Source: Bacteroidota bacterium
GTDB lineage: Bacteria > Bacteroidota > Bacteroidia > Bacteroidales > VadinHA17
NCBI GenBank assembly: GCA_016868515.1
Contig: VGGM01000090.1
Location: 1-6,603 of the forward strand
Reading direction: 5' to 3'
Length of the DNA stretch: 6,603 bases
Shown here: positions 1 to 5,392 of the stretch, piece after piece
Layout: every line of letters starts with the position of its first letter
Numbering within the stretch: the stretch's first letter is position 1
The notes under the pieces: model-generated
Databases searched by the model: none
The model's input: the letters and a program-made list of their open reading frames with translations, nothing else
Told to the model about the DNA's origin: nothing
Program-made: the position numbers and the translations under genes

Positions 1-145
1 TACGTACCCAGTCGCCCCCTTCAATCTCATATATTCTGCGCCATGTCAGTCCGGGCGACAGGTCGTTTTTGTCCTTGCAGGCCACCTGGCAGGCCTTGCA
101 GCCGGAACATGCCGTTGAATCGAAGTAAAAAGCCGGTCGTTTCAT
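1..145 (-). CDS. dmsB: DMSO reductase-type iron-sulfur subunit DmsB, N-terminal part (continues beyond the left edge)
   Basis: The first 48 codons are present, starting with ATG at 145-143. The peptide opens with MKRPAFYFDSTACSGCKACQ and carries a ferredoxin cluster C-x2-C-x2-C-x3-C (Cys13, 16, 19, 23), then ACKDKND and RRIYEIEGGDWV. The same order occurs at the start of E. coli DmsB. In this family the subunit holds four [4Fe-4S] clusters and carries electrons from a membrane anchor (DmsC type) to the molybdenum subunit; it has no signal peptide and is exported bound to the Tat substrate. The gene starts 10 bases after the dmsA stop, with AAGG a few bases before the ATG, so it is co-transcribed with dmsA. 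The anchor subunit would lie further left, outside the window. PhsB, NrfC or tetrathionate-reductase-type ferredoxin subunits are the alternatives, but the DmsA partner favours DmsB. Confidence 0.9.
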   Translation of the reverse strand, partial: MKRPAFYFDSTACSGCKACQVACKDKNDLSPGLTWRRIYEIEGGDWVR

Positions 146-155
146 TTACCTTGTA

Positions 156-2582
156 TTATCTGATCTGTTTTTCAACCTGTACCATTATTGTATGCTGCGG
201 ATTGCCTTTTGCAAGGGGAGTCCATTTCTCGGAAGTAAGGGTGTTAATGCAGCCACCCCGATCAATGCCCTCAGAATCAGGCTTATACCATGCGCCCTGA
301 GGTATATCGACAAGGCCGGGCATTATTTTACGTGTAATCCTGCATGGCAGAGCGATTATTCCCCGGTCGTTCCACACGCGAACCATGTCTCCGTTCTTGA
401 GGTTTCGTGAGGCCGCATCGGCCGGGTTCATAAACACTACCTGCGGGAAAGCCTCCATGGTCCACGGATTGTTGTTGTGGGTTGAGTGCACCCTTGGCAT
501 GTAGTGGTGTCCCATTGCCTGCAGCGGGTACTTTTTTGCCTCGGGTCCGAACGGACTTTCCCACTCCTGAATATATTTGGGAACCGGGGGGATTTCGGGG
601 TTGTTCATTTCCTTCAGACGCGCCGAGAAGAGTTCAACCTTGCCAGATGGGGTACGGAGCGGGTTGGCTGCGGGGTCTTTCCTGAACTCTTCGAAGGCTA
701 CCTTTGGCTTTTCGACCTTTCTTGAGTATACTCCCTGGTTCGATGCACTCATCACCCTGAACACGGGCATTTCGGGGAACCACCTCTTGCGGTATACTTC
801 ATCGATGATCCATTGTGTCCAAGCCATCTCATCGCGGCCCCCCTCTGTAAATTCGTCATAAACGCCAAATTTCTGAGCCAGTTCGGCGCATATGCGGTAG
901 TCGCTTTTGGTTTCGAACGGAGGTTCCACAACCCTGGGCATCAGAATTACCTCTTCTCCATATTTCCATCCGTCGCTCACGCCCCACACCTCGAACTGTG
1001 TGCATGCCGGCAGAACAAGGTCGGCGAACATGGCGGTGGAGGTGAGGAAGTTATCCTGTACCGCAATGAACTCCACCAGTTTCTCGTCGCGCAGGATTTT
1101 AGCCGTGCGGTTAAGGTTGGAGTGCTGGTTCATAAGGATGTTTGAGGCCACCGACCATATGAGTTTTATGTTGTTGTCGAGCCGGTCAGCTCCCTGCAAA
1201 CCGTCGGTTGCTGCTGTCATTTCCCTGCCGCGGGTAATGGCTTCTGTCCACAGGTACACGGGTATTCGCCCCTTCACCGGATTGGTACCCATTGGCAGTA
1301 CCGTCCAGAAGGGGGCTCCGCCAACCTGGTTGGCAAGGCCGCTGGCCCATCCGCCCGGCACACCGACATTGCCGGTTATTGCAGCCAGCACGGCACCGGC
1401 CCTCACCACCTCCTCGCCGTAGGCCCTGCGCTGCATGCCGTAACCCTGATAGAGAACCGCCGGTTTGGCTGTGGCGTATTCGCGGGCGATACGGGCAATA
1501 GTGGCTGCCGGGACAGAAGTTATCTTCTCCGCCCATCCGGGTGTTTTAGGCACACCGTCGCGGGTTCCAAGAATATATTCTGAATAAGACTCTTCATTTT
1601 CGTACCCCTGAGGCATCTGTGATTTGTCGAATCCGATGCAGCAGCGTCGTATAAATTCGTCGTCGGTGAGTTTTTCGGTTATGATGACATAAGCCATTGC
1701 ACTCATCATGGCCGTATCGGTTCCGGGCCTGATGGGTATCCATTCATCGGCCAGTGAAATGGCGCTCAGGCTCATCCTGGGATCAATACAGATGGTTCTG
1801 GCTCCGTTCTCGCGTGCCTTCCTGATCATGTAGTCGCTGTTGGTTCCGTCCTTCATTTCGGCCGGATTCCAGCTCCACATAATGATATATTTCGAGTTGA
1901 GCCAGTCCTGTCGCTGGTTGCCTGTGTCGAGGGTGCCGTATACGTACGGTGTGGCAACGTTTATGCTGGCCCAGCTGTAGCTGTTGTAGTAGCCGAGGGC
2001 ACCGCCTATGAGGTTCATCAGCCGGGCTGCCGGCCAGCGGCCGTTGGTGTTGTTGTATGAGCCGGTGCCGTAAGGAACGTAGATGGCCGAGTTGCCGAAG
2101 CGCGTTTTAATGTCGGTAATGCGGCTGTGCATAATTGTCAGGGCCTCATCCCACGATATACGTTCGAATTTACCCTCTCCGCGCTTGCCGGTGCGTTTCA
2201 TAGGGTATTTAAGTCTGTCGGGGTGGTACTGCCTCTTCCTGTATGCCCTGCCCCTTACGCATGCCCTCAGCTGCGGGTCGTCGATTCCGTCGTAGGGCCT
2301 GTCGTCGGTTTCAATGCGCGTAATAACGCCTCCGGTTACGTGAACCTTCAGCAGACAGCGGCCTCCGCAGTTATGTCCGGGACAGGCAGTGCGGATAATG
2401 GCATCGGGTTCCTGAGCCTTATTGTACCCTGATAACTTACTGCTGCTTTTCTCAGGCTTCCCGCTGCCTGTTGCTGCCAGTGCCTCGAAAGCCGGCAAGG
2501 CAAGCACCGAGCCTCCTATTACCGACGACCACTGGACAAAATTGCGTCTGTTGATTGAGATTCTGTGTTTTTTCCTTTTCAT
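156..2582 (-). CDS. dmsA: DMSO reductase-type molybdopterin catalytic subunit DmsA, Tat-exported
   Basis: The protein has 808 residues, the usual DmsA size, and is collinear with E. coli DmsA to the end (…KGNPQHTIMVQVEK). A Tat signal is at residues 9-37: the twin Arg of NRRNFVQ (R12-R13), a hydrophobic stretch, then ALA-A as a likely cleavage site. The [4Fe-4S] ligands are Cys67, 72, 76 and 108. YNSYSWAS holds the probable Mo-ligand serine (Ser203), aligned with YGDYSS of DmsA. Other family blocks are KYPMKRTGKRGEGKFERISW, DEWIPIRPGTD, NQHSNLNRT and the C-terminal dinucleotide-binding region (MNPADAA, NDRG, KGGCIN). It reduces an S-oxide or N-oxide, or a related substrate, with bis-MGD cofactor, outside the cytoplasmic membrane. 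The exact substrate is not readable. The ATG at 2582 was chosen because it puts the Tat motif at the usual distance; a 25-codon longer frame begins inside a repeat array. Confidence 0.95.
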   Translation of the reverse strand: MKRKKHRISINRRNFVQWSSVIGGSVLALPAFEALAATGSGKPEKSSSKLSGYNKAQEPDAIIRTACPGHNCGGRCLLKVHVTGGVITRIETDDRPYDGIDDPQLRACVRGRAYRKRQYHPDRLKYPMKRTGKRGEGKFERISWDEALTIMHSRITDIKTRFGNSAIYVPYGTGSYNNTNGRWPAARLMNLIGGALGYYNSYSWASINVATPYVYGTLDTGNQRQDWLNSKYIIMWSWNPAEMKDGTNSDYMIRKARENGARTICIDPRMSLSAISLADEWIPIRPGTDTAMMSAMAYVIITEKLTDDEFIRRCCIGFDKSQMPQGYENEESYSEYILGTRDGVPKTPGWAEKITSVPAATIARIAREYATAKPAVLYQGYGMQRRAYGEEVVRAGAVLAAITGNVGVPGGWASGLANQVGGAPFWTVLPMGTNPVKGRIPVYLWTEAITRGREMTAATDGLQGADRLDNNIKLIWSVASNILMNQHSNLNRTAKILRDEKLVEFIAVQDNFLTSTAMFADLVLPACTQFEVWGVSDGWKYGEEVILMPRVVEPPFETKSDYRICAELAQKFGVYDEFTEGGRDEMAWTQWIIDEVYRKRWFPEMPVFRVMSASNQGVYSRKVEKPKVAFEEFRKDPAANPLRTPSGKVELFSARLKEMNNPEIPPVPKYIQEWESPFGPEAKKYPLQAMGHHYMPRVHSTHNNNPWTMEAFPQVVFMNPADAASRNLKNGDMVRVWNDRGIIALPCRITRKIMPGLVDIPQGAWYKPDSEGIDRGGCINTLTSEKWTPLAKGNPQHTIMVQVEKQIR

Positions 2583-2584
2583 TT

Positions 2585-2617
2585 CCCGTATCTCTGCCAG
2601 TTCGTTGCCATAACGGG
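2585..2617 (-). promoter_or_regulatory. Possible leader hairpin just before the dmsA start codon
   Basis: On the plus strand CCCGTAT (2585-2591) is complementary to ATAACGGG (2610-2617) with one bulged base, giving a 7-bp stem and an 18-base loop in the dmsA leader, ending two bases from the ATG. It could affect translation initiation. A stem of this size can arise by chance and no ligand or protein is suggested. Confidence 0.25.
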
Positions 2618-2627
2618 CGGAGCGGTT

Positions 2628-2635
2628 CAAAAATA
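2628..2635 (-). promoter_or_regulatory. Bacteroidota -7 promoter box (TATTTTTG) of dmsAB
   Basis: On the minus strand the sequence reads TATTTTTG, an exact match to the Bacteroidota -7 consensus TAnnTTTG, 45 bases before the dmsA ATG. A transcript would start near 2621. No clear -33 TTG/TTTG is seen at the expected distance; that position falls at the edge of the heptamer array. No FNR-like TTGAT-N4-ATCAA palindrome is visible. Confidence 0.55.
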
Positions 2636-2644
2636 ATAAAAAAT

Positions 2645-2676
2645 CGGCATCCGGCATCCGGCATCCGGCATCCGGC
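2645..2676. repeat. Heptamer tandem repeat, CGGCATC x4 plus a partial unit
   Basis: Four perfect head-to-tail copies of CGGCATC fill 2645-2672, followed by CGGC. The array lies 9 bases upstream of the dmsA -7 box. Two more copies of the same unit lie at 4084-4097, upstream of the next minus-strand gene. The period of seven is not a multiple of three, so the array is not coding. Confidence 0.95.
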
Positions 2677-2694
2677 GGGAGGTTTTAAAACAGT

Positions 2695-2729
2695 AATGCC
2701 GGCTACCATAAAACAGAGTAGCCGGCATT
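2695..2729 (-). terminator. Hairpin terminator after the oxoamine synthase gene
   Basis: AATGCCGGCTAC (2695-2706) and GTAGCCGGCATT (2718-2729) form a perfect 12-bp stem with an 11-base loop. In the minus-strand transcript it starts 17 bases after the stop codon at 2747 and is followed by ACTGTTTTAAAAC, a short U-containing tail. It should end the upstream gene's transcript and insulate dmsAB. The stem is palindromic enough to act on both strands, but no plus-strand gene needs it. The tail is weak for an intrinsic terminator. Confidence 0.75.
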
Positions 2730-2746
2730 CTGGTCGAAGTTTATAA

Positions 2747-4003
2747 TTATCGTTTCGCCGATTTTGTAAAATCAGCTACTTCTTTCGGATAGAGTCCTTT
2801 CTCCAGTTTTTCCTTTACTGCCTTAAAGCATTTGACTGTGTATTCAACATCCTCGAGGGTATGTGATGCGGTAGGAATGAGTCTGAGCAATATCACATCC
2901 TTCGGCACCACCGGGTAAACCACTATTGAACAGAATACTCCGTAGTTCTCCCTGAGATCATAGGTTACCTGTGTAGCCTCGGGTATACCACCCTTGAGAA
3001 ACACAGGTGTTACCGGTGATTCAGTCTTGCCAAGGTCGAGACCGGCCTCCCTGAGGCCCTTCTGAAGCGCATTGACAATTGTCCAGAGCTTATCTTTGAG
3101 TTCGGGGTGCTGTTCCAGCATCTCAAGTCTCTTTATTGCACCAATTGTCATGGCCATGGGCAGTGACTTGGCGAATATCTGTGATCTGAGGTTGTAGCGA
3201 AGGTAGTTGACAACATCCCTGGTGCTTGATACGAAACCCCCGATTCCGGCAAACGACTTGGCGAAAGTTGCAAAGTACACGTCAATCTGATCCTGAACAC
3301 CGAAGTGTTCACCGGTACCGGCTCCGGTTTTACCCATGGTGCCGAATCCGTGTGCATCATCAACCAGCAGCCTGAACTTGTATTTCTTCTTCAGTGCCGC
3401 AATTTCATCAAGTTTTCCAAGGTCGCCTGCCATGCCGAATACACCCTCAGTAATCAGCAGGATACCGCCGTTGGTTCCGGCTGTCAGGTTCTCTGCCCTC
3501 TGAAGCTGTTTCTCACAACTGGTTATATCATTGTGCGGGAACACAAACCGTTTACCCATGTGCATACGCAGACCATCGATAATGCAGGCGTGTGATTCCG
3601 AATCGTAAACTATTACATCGTGCCGGTCGACAAGAGCATCAATTATTGACACCATACCCTGATATCCGTAGTTGAGCAGGTACGCATCCTCCTTGCCGGT
3701 GAATTCGGCAGCCATCCTTTCAAATTTTTCATGAAGCGATGTCTGCCCCGACATTGCCCGGGCACCCATAGGGTATGCAAGACCGTACTGAGCGGCGGCT
3801 TCGGCGTCAACTTTCCTGATATCGGGATGGTTGCCTAGTCCGAGATAGTTGTTAAGGCTCCATGTAAGAACCTCTTTCCCCATGAATTTCATTCTGGGTG
3901 CAATCTCTCCCTCAAGCTTTGGAAATGCAAAATACCCGTGAGCCTGCTCCTGGTACTGACCAAGGGCACCCCTGTTCGACCTGATCTTTTCAAAAATATC
4001 CAC
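2747..4003 (-). CDS. Alpha-oxoamine synthase, PLP-dependent (serine palmitoyltransferase / cysteate fatty-acyltransferase-like)
   Basis: This 418-residue fold-type I PLP enzyme condenses an amino acid with an acyl-CoA or acyl-ACP and releases CO2. Visible motifs are SLNNYLGLG (49-57), His138 in SESHACIIDG (stacks on PLP), VDDAHGFG with Asp215 and His218, and the Schiff-base Lys249 in TFAKSFAGIGGF. The lysine context matches bacterial serine palmitoyltransferases (TFSKSxASxGGF) better than KBL or BioF (TLGKA). TESPVTPVFL and VVYPVVPKD near the C-terminus also fit. It probably makes 3-ketosphinganine or the cysteate-derived sulfonolipid base common in Bacteroidota; the two cannot be told apart here. 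The start is GTG at 4003-4001: an in-frame TGA lies about nine codons upstream and there is no ATG before the conserved N-terminus. It appears monocistronic. No biotin or threonine-degradation genes are adjacent. Confidence 0.85.
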   Translation of the reverse strand: MDIFEKIRSNRGALGQYQEQAHGYFAFPKLEGEIAPRMKFMGKEVLTWSLNNYLGLGNHPDIRKVDAEAAAQYGLAYPMGARAMSGQTSLHEKFERMAAEFTGKEDAYLLNYGYQGMVSIIDALVDRHDVIVYDSESHACIIDGLRMHMGKRFVFPHNDITSCEKQLQRAENLTAGTNGGILLITEGVFGMAGDLGKLDEIAALKKKYKFRLLVDDAHGFGTMGKTGAGTGEHFGVQDQIDVYFATFAKSFAGIGGFVSSTRDVVNYLRYNLRSQIFAKSLPMAMTIGAIKRLEMLEQHPELKDKLWTIVNALQKGLREAGLDLGKTESPVTPVFLKGGIPEATQVTYDLRENYGVFCSIVVYPVVPKDVILLRLIPTASHTLEDVEYTVKCFKAVKEKLEKGLYPKEVADFTKSAKR

Positions 4004-4031
4004 GTTATGCCGTTTTTTTGGTTTTCAGCCG

Positions 4032-4039
4032 CAAAAATA
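4032..4039 (-). promoter_or_regulatory. Bacteroidota -7 promoter box (TATTTTTG) of the oxoamine synthase gene
   Basis: The minus strand reads TATTTTTG, matching TAnnTTTG and identical to the box before dmsA. It is 28 bases before the GTG, so the leader would be about 20 bases and A-rich, as is common where no Shine-Dalgarno is used. The flanking 40 bases are AT-rich; no -33 TTTG stands out at the usual spacing. Confidence 0.6.
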
Positions 4040-4083
4040 GATATAAACAATTATGTTGTGATACTTATAAATACTTAATTTTC

Positions 4084-4100
4084 CGGCATCCGGCATCCGG
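4084..4100. repeat. Second site of the CGGCATC heptamer (2 units plus a partial)
   Basis: CGGCATC is at 4084-4090 and 4091-4097, followed by CGG. It is the same unit and orientation as the array at 2645-2676, again upstream of a minus-strand promoter, here 44 bases from the -7 box. Confidence 0.9.
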
Positions 4101-4124
4101 GCTGCTCCGCCGCAAAGAGCGCTG

Positions 4125-4164
4125 GCGAAGCGAAGCGGAGTCCCGCACCAAAGGTCGGGAGCGC
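4125..4164. repeat. GCGAAGCGAAG-hairpin element, copy 1
   Basis: GCGAAGCGAAG (4125-4135) is followed by CGGAG and an imperfect hairpin: TCCCG (4141-4145) pairs with CGGGA (4156-4160), and ACC (4147-4149) with GGT (4153-4155), leaving C4146 bulged and an AAA loop. GCGCA follows. A second stem, GCTCCGC (4104-4110) against GCGGAGT (4135-4141), overlaps its left half. Copy 2 is at 4237-4272. It resembles a REP-like palindromic element. Confidence 0.7.
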
Positions 4165-4171
4165 AGGAATA

Positions 4172-4227
4172 TCTGATTTCTGATTTCCGATATCTGATAT
4201 CTGATTTAAGATTAACGATTTAAGATT
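4172..4227. repeat. Heptamer array, consensus TCTGATT (8 units)
   Basis: Eight consecutive 7-base units: TCTGATT twice, TCCGATA, TCTGATA, TCTGATT, TAAGATT, AACGATT, TAAGATT. GAT at positions 4-6 is invariant in all eight while the first three bases vary. The array is AT-rich, in contrast to the GC-rich blocks around it. Confidence 0.95.
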
Positions 4228-4236
4228 CAAAGGCAT

Positions 4237-4272
4237 GCGAAGCGAAGTCCCGTACCGAAGGTTGGGAGGGCA
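4237..4272. repeat. GCGAAGCGAAG-hairpin element, copy 2
   Basis: GCGAAGCGAAG (4237-4247) runs directly into TCCCGTACC-GAA-GGTTGGGA (4248-4267), then GGGCA. Compared with copy 1 it lacks four bases (CGGA) and differs at several stem positions, but keeps the ACC/GGT and TCCC/GGGA pairing with an asymmetric internal loop. The two copies flank the TCTGATT array in the same orientation. Confidence 0.7.
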
Positions 4273-4295
4273 CAGGGTATGGGGCATGGGGACAG
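4268..4295. repeat. Heptamer array, consensus GGGCATG (4 units)
   Basis: Units GGGCACA, GGGTATG, GGGCATG and GGGACAG follow each other with exact 7-base spacing. Two further units of the same family (AGGCATG and GGGCATG) lie at 4321-4334, after a small stem-loop. The array starts at the last bases of hairpin element copy 2. Confidence 0.85.
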
Positions 4296-4310
4296 CCTTC
4301 GCCAAAGGCT
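4294..4310. repeat. Small stem-loop AGCCTT-CGCCA-AAGGCT
   Basis: AGCCTT (4294-4299) and AAGGCT (4305-4310) form a perfect 6-bp stem with a 5-base loop. It sits between two blocks of GGGCATG heptamers. It is too short and lacks a T-tract to be a convincing terminator. Confidence 0.6.
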
Positions 4311-4320
4311 ATGGCTGACA

Positions 4321-4334
4321 AGGCATGGGGCATG
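4321..4334. repeat. GGGCATG heptamer, second block (2 units)
   Basis: AGGCATG (4321-4327) and GGGCATG (4328-4334) continue the family of 4268-4295 after a 25-base interruption. A perfect 7-bp inverted repeat follows: ACGGAGC (4337-4343) and GCTCCGT (4356-4362), with a 12-base loop. Confidence 0.75.
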
Positions 4335-4369
4335 GCACGGAGCACAGAGATGGAAGCTCCGTTTCACCC

Positions 4370-4435
4370 TTACACCATTACCCCTTTTACCCCTTTTACG
4401 CCCCTTACGCCATTACGCCATTACGTCATTATCAT
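4370..4435. repeat. Octamer-like array, consensus TTACGCCA (8 units)
   Basis: Units beginning TTA recur every 8 bases, some 9 or 10: TTACACCA, TTACCCCT, TTTACCCCT, TTTACGCCCC, TTACGCCA twice, TTACGTCA, TTATCATG. The last part (4402-4435) is strictly 8-periodic. Unlike the neighbouring arrays, unit length drifts here, which suggests indels within units. Confidence 0.85.
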
Positions 4436-4436
4436 G

Positions 4437-4492
4437 AACCCGCAACCAGGAACCTTTACCGTGTACCCCGCACCCCGCACCCCACACCGCCG
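4437..4492. repeat. Heptamer array, consensus ACCCCGC (8 units)
   Basis: Eight exact 7-base steps: AACCCGC, AACCAGG, AACCTTT, ACCGTGT, ACCCCGC twice, ACCCCAC, ACCGCCG. The unit is C-rich on the plus strand, and CC at positions 3-4 (or 2-3) is kept in every unit. It has the same total length (56 bases) and unit number as the TCTGATT array. It ends about 55 bases before the bamD -7 box. Confidence 0.9.
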
Positions 4493-4546
4493 CCAAAATA
4501 TTCCCCCAATTACTACGTTATTAGATCGTAATACAAAAAATTATAG

Positions 4547-4554
4547 TAATTTTG
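4547..4554 (+). promoter_or_regulatory. Bacteroidota -7 promoter box (TAATTTTG) of bamD-rpoZ-coaBC
   Basis: TAATTTTG matches TAnnTTTG and is followed by CGCAAC. The predicted start near 4561 leaves a leader of only about 10 bases before the bamD ATG at 4571. The sequence upstream is AT-rich without an obvious -33 TTTG. AGGA at 4566-4569 is too close to the ATG to serve as a normal ribosome binding site. Confidence 0.6.
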
Positions 4555-4570
4555 CGCAACATTTCAGGAT

Positions 4571-5389
4571 ATGAAGATCAGAATCATTTTAGCGGTCATA
4601 ATCGCACTATTTGCGGCTTCATGCGGTGAGTATGAGAAGCTGCTGAAAAGCAGCGATTACCAGCTTAAGAAGGATAAGGCGATTGAGTATTACGAGGCAC
4701 GCAAGTTTGTGAAGGCTACCGAGCTGTTTGCACAGATTCTTCCGAGATACAGGGCATCTGATGAGGCAGAGCAGCTTAACTGGCTCAATGCCAGGGCTTA
4801 TTATGAATTACGCGACTATATAATGGCCGGCACCTATTTCACAACCTTCAGCGGAACCTACCCTTTCAGCAGATATGCCGAAGAGGCTCTCTTCATGGCC
4901 GCCTATTGTGACTACAAGATGTCGCCTAAACCGGAACTGGATCAGGATAACACCAGGAAGGCAATTGAGGGAATGCTGCTTTTCAAGCGAAGATATCCTG
5001 CCAGCAACAGGATTGCAGAAGCCGACATGATAATCAGGGAGATGGAGGAGAACCTTGTTGAAAAATCCTACCTCAGCGCCAGGCTCTATTACGACATGAA
5101 GCAGTACCGTGCCGCGGTAGTGGCTCTCAACAACAGTCTTAACGAGTACCCCGATACAAAATACCGGGAGGAGATGATGTATCTGAAGCTTAATTCCCAG
5201 TTCCTGTATGCTCAGTTCTCATTCCGCGAGAAGCAGATGGAGAGGTATCTGGAAGCTTATGATGACTATCTTACATACACCGAAGAGTACCCTGAGGGAA
5301 CCTTTCAGAAGGAAGTGAAGAAGATTTATGATGCTCTGTCCAGGGTAATAAAAATCACAGACATCGGAACCGAAAACGATAAAAACTGA
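4571..5389 (+). CDS. bamD: Outer membrane assembly lipoprotein BamD
   Basis: The 272-residue protein starts with a lipoprotein signal peptide: a short basic start, the hydrophobic IILAVIIALF and the lipobox AASC, with Cys18 as the lipidated residue. The mature part opens with GEYEKLLKSSDY, the usual start of Bacteroidota BamD, and consists of helical TPR-like repeats rich in Tyr and Ala. Recognisable blocks are KAIEYYEARKFVKATELF, YYELRDYIMAGTYF, TYPFSRYAEEALFM, DQDNTRKAIE, LFKRRYPASNRIAEA, LSARLYYDMKQYRAAV, YPDTKYREEMMYLKL and EYPEGTFQKEVKKI. BamD sits on the periplasmic face of the outer membrane and works with BamA to insert beta-barrel proteins. It is the first gene of the plus-strand operon, with the start fixed by the signal peptide and the promoter 17 bases upstream. 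rpoZ begins three bases after its stop. Confidence 0.95.
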   Translation: MKIRIILAVIIALFAASCGEYEKLLKSSDYQLKKDKAIEYYEARKFVKATELFAQILPRYRASDEAEQLNWLNARAYYELRDYIMAGTYFTTFSGTYPFSRYAEEALFMAAYCDYKMSPKPELDQDNTRKAIEGMLLFKRRYPASNRIAEADMIIREMEENLVEKSYLSARLYYDMKQYRAAVVALNNSLNEYPDTKYREEMMYLKLNSQFLYAQFSFREKQMERYLEAYDDYLTYTEEYPEGTFQKEVKKIYDALSRVIKITDIGTENDKN

Positions 5390-5392
5390 CAT

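Larger units (their letters stand above)
4004..4570. other. 567-base divergent intergenic region made of mosaic short repeats
   Basis: This spacer lies between the divergent oxoamine synthase and bamD starts. The outer parts (about 4004-4080 and 4493-4570) are AT-rich and hold the two promoters. Between them is a nearly continuous mosaic: CGGCATC heptamers, a hairpin element, TCTGATT heptamers, a second hairpin element, GGGCATG heptamers, two small stem-loops, a TTACGCCA octamer array, and AACC/ACCCCGC heptamers. The open frames here change composition with each repeat block, start inside repeats and show no recognisable protein, so no gene is called. No tRNA or known RNA fold was recognised. 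Confidence 0.85.

Noticed and set aside
2583..2657. A 25-codon N-terminal extension of DmsA starting with MPDADFLLFLN
   Set aside because: Its ATG lies inside the CGGCATC repeat array and upstream of the -7 box. The extension would bury the Tat twin-arginine motif far from the N-terminus. The ATG at 2582 gives a normal Tat signal peptide.
2682..2691. Palindrome GTTTTAAAAC as a regulator-binding site
   Set aside because: It coincides with the U-containing tail of the terminator hairpin on the minus strand, which explains it without a regulator.
2747..4003. Threonine catabolic 2-amino-3-ketobutyrate CoA ligase (kbl)
   Set aside because: The length fits, but the active-site lysine context is SPT-like and there is no tdh neighbour. 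A specific kbl call is not supported.
4084..4492. CRISPR array
   Set aside because: Units are 7-8 bases with no spacers between them, and no cas genes are present.
4075..4574. Open frames of 68-87 codons in the divergent spacer, on both strands
   Set aside because: Their translations change abruptly with each repeat block (for example Pro/Thr/Phe-rich over the TTACGCCA array) and match no protein I know. They are by-products of repeats with few stops.
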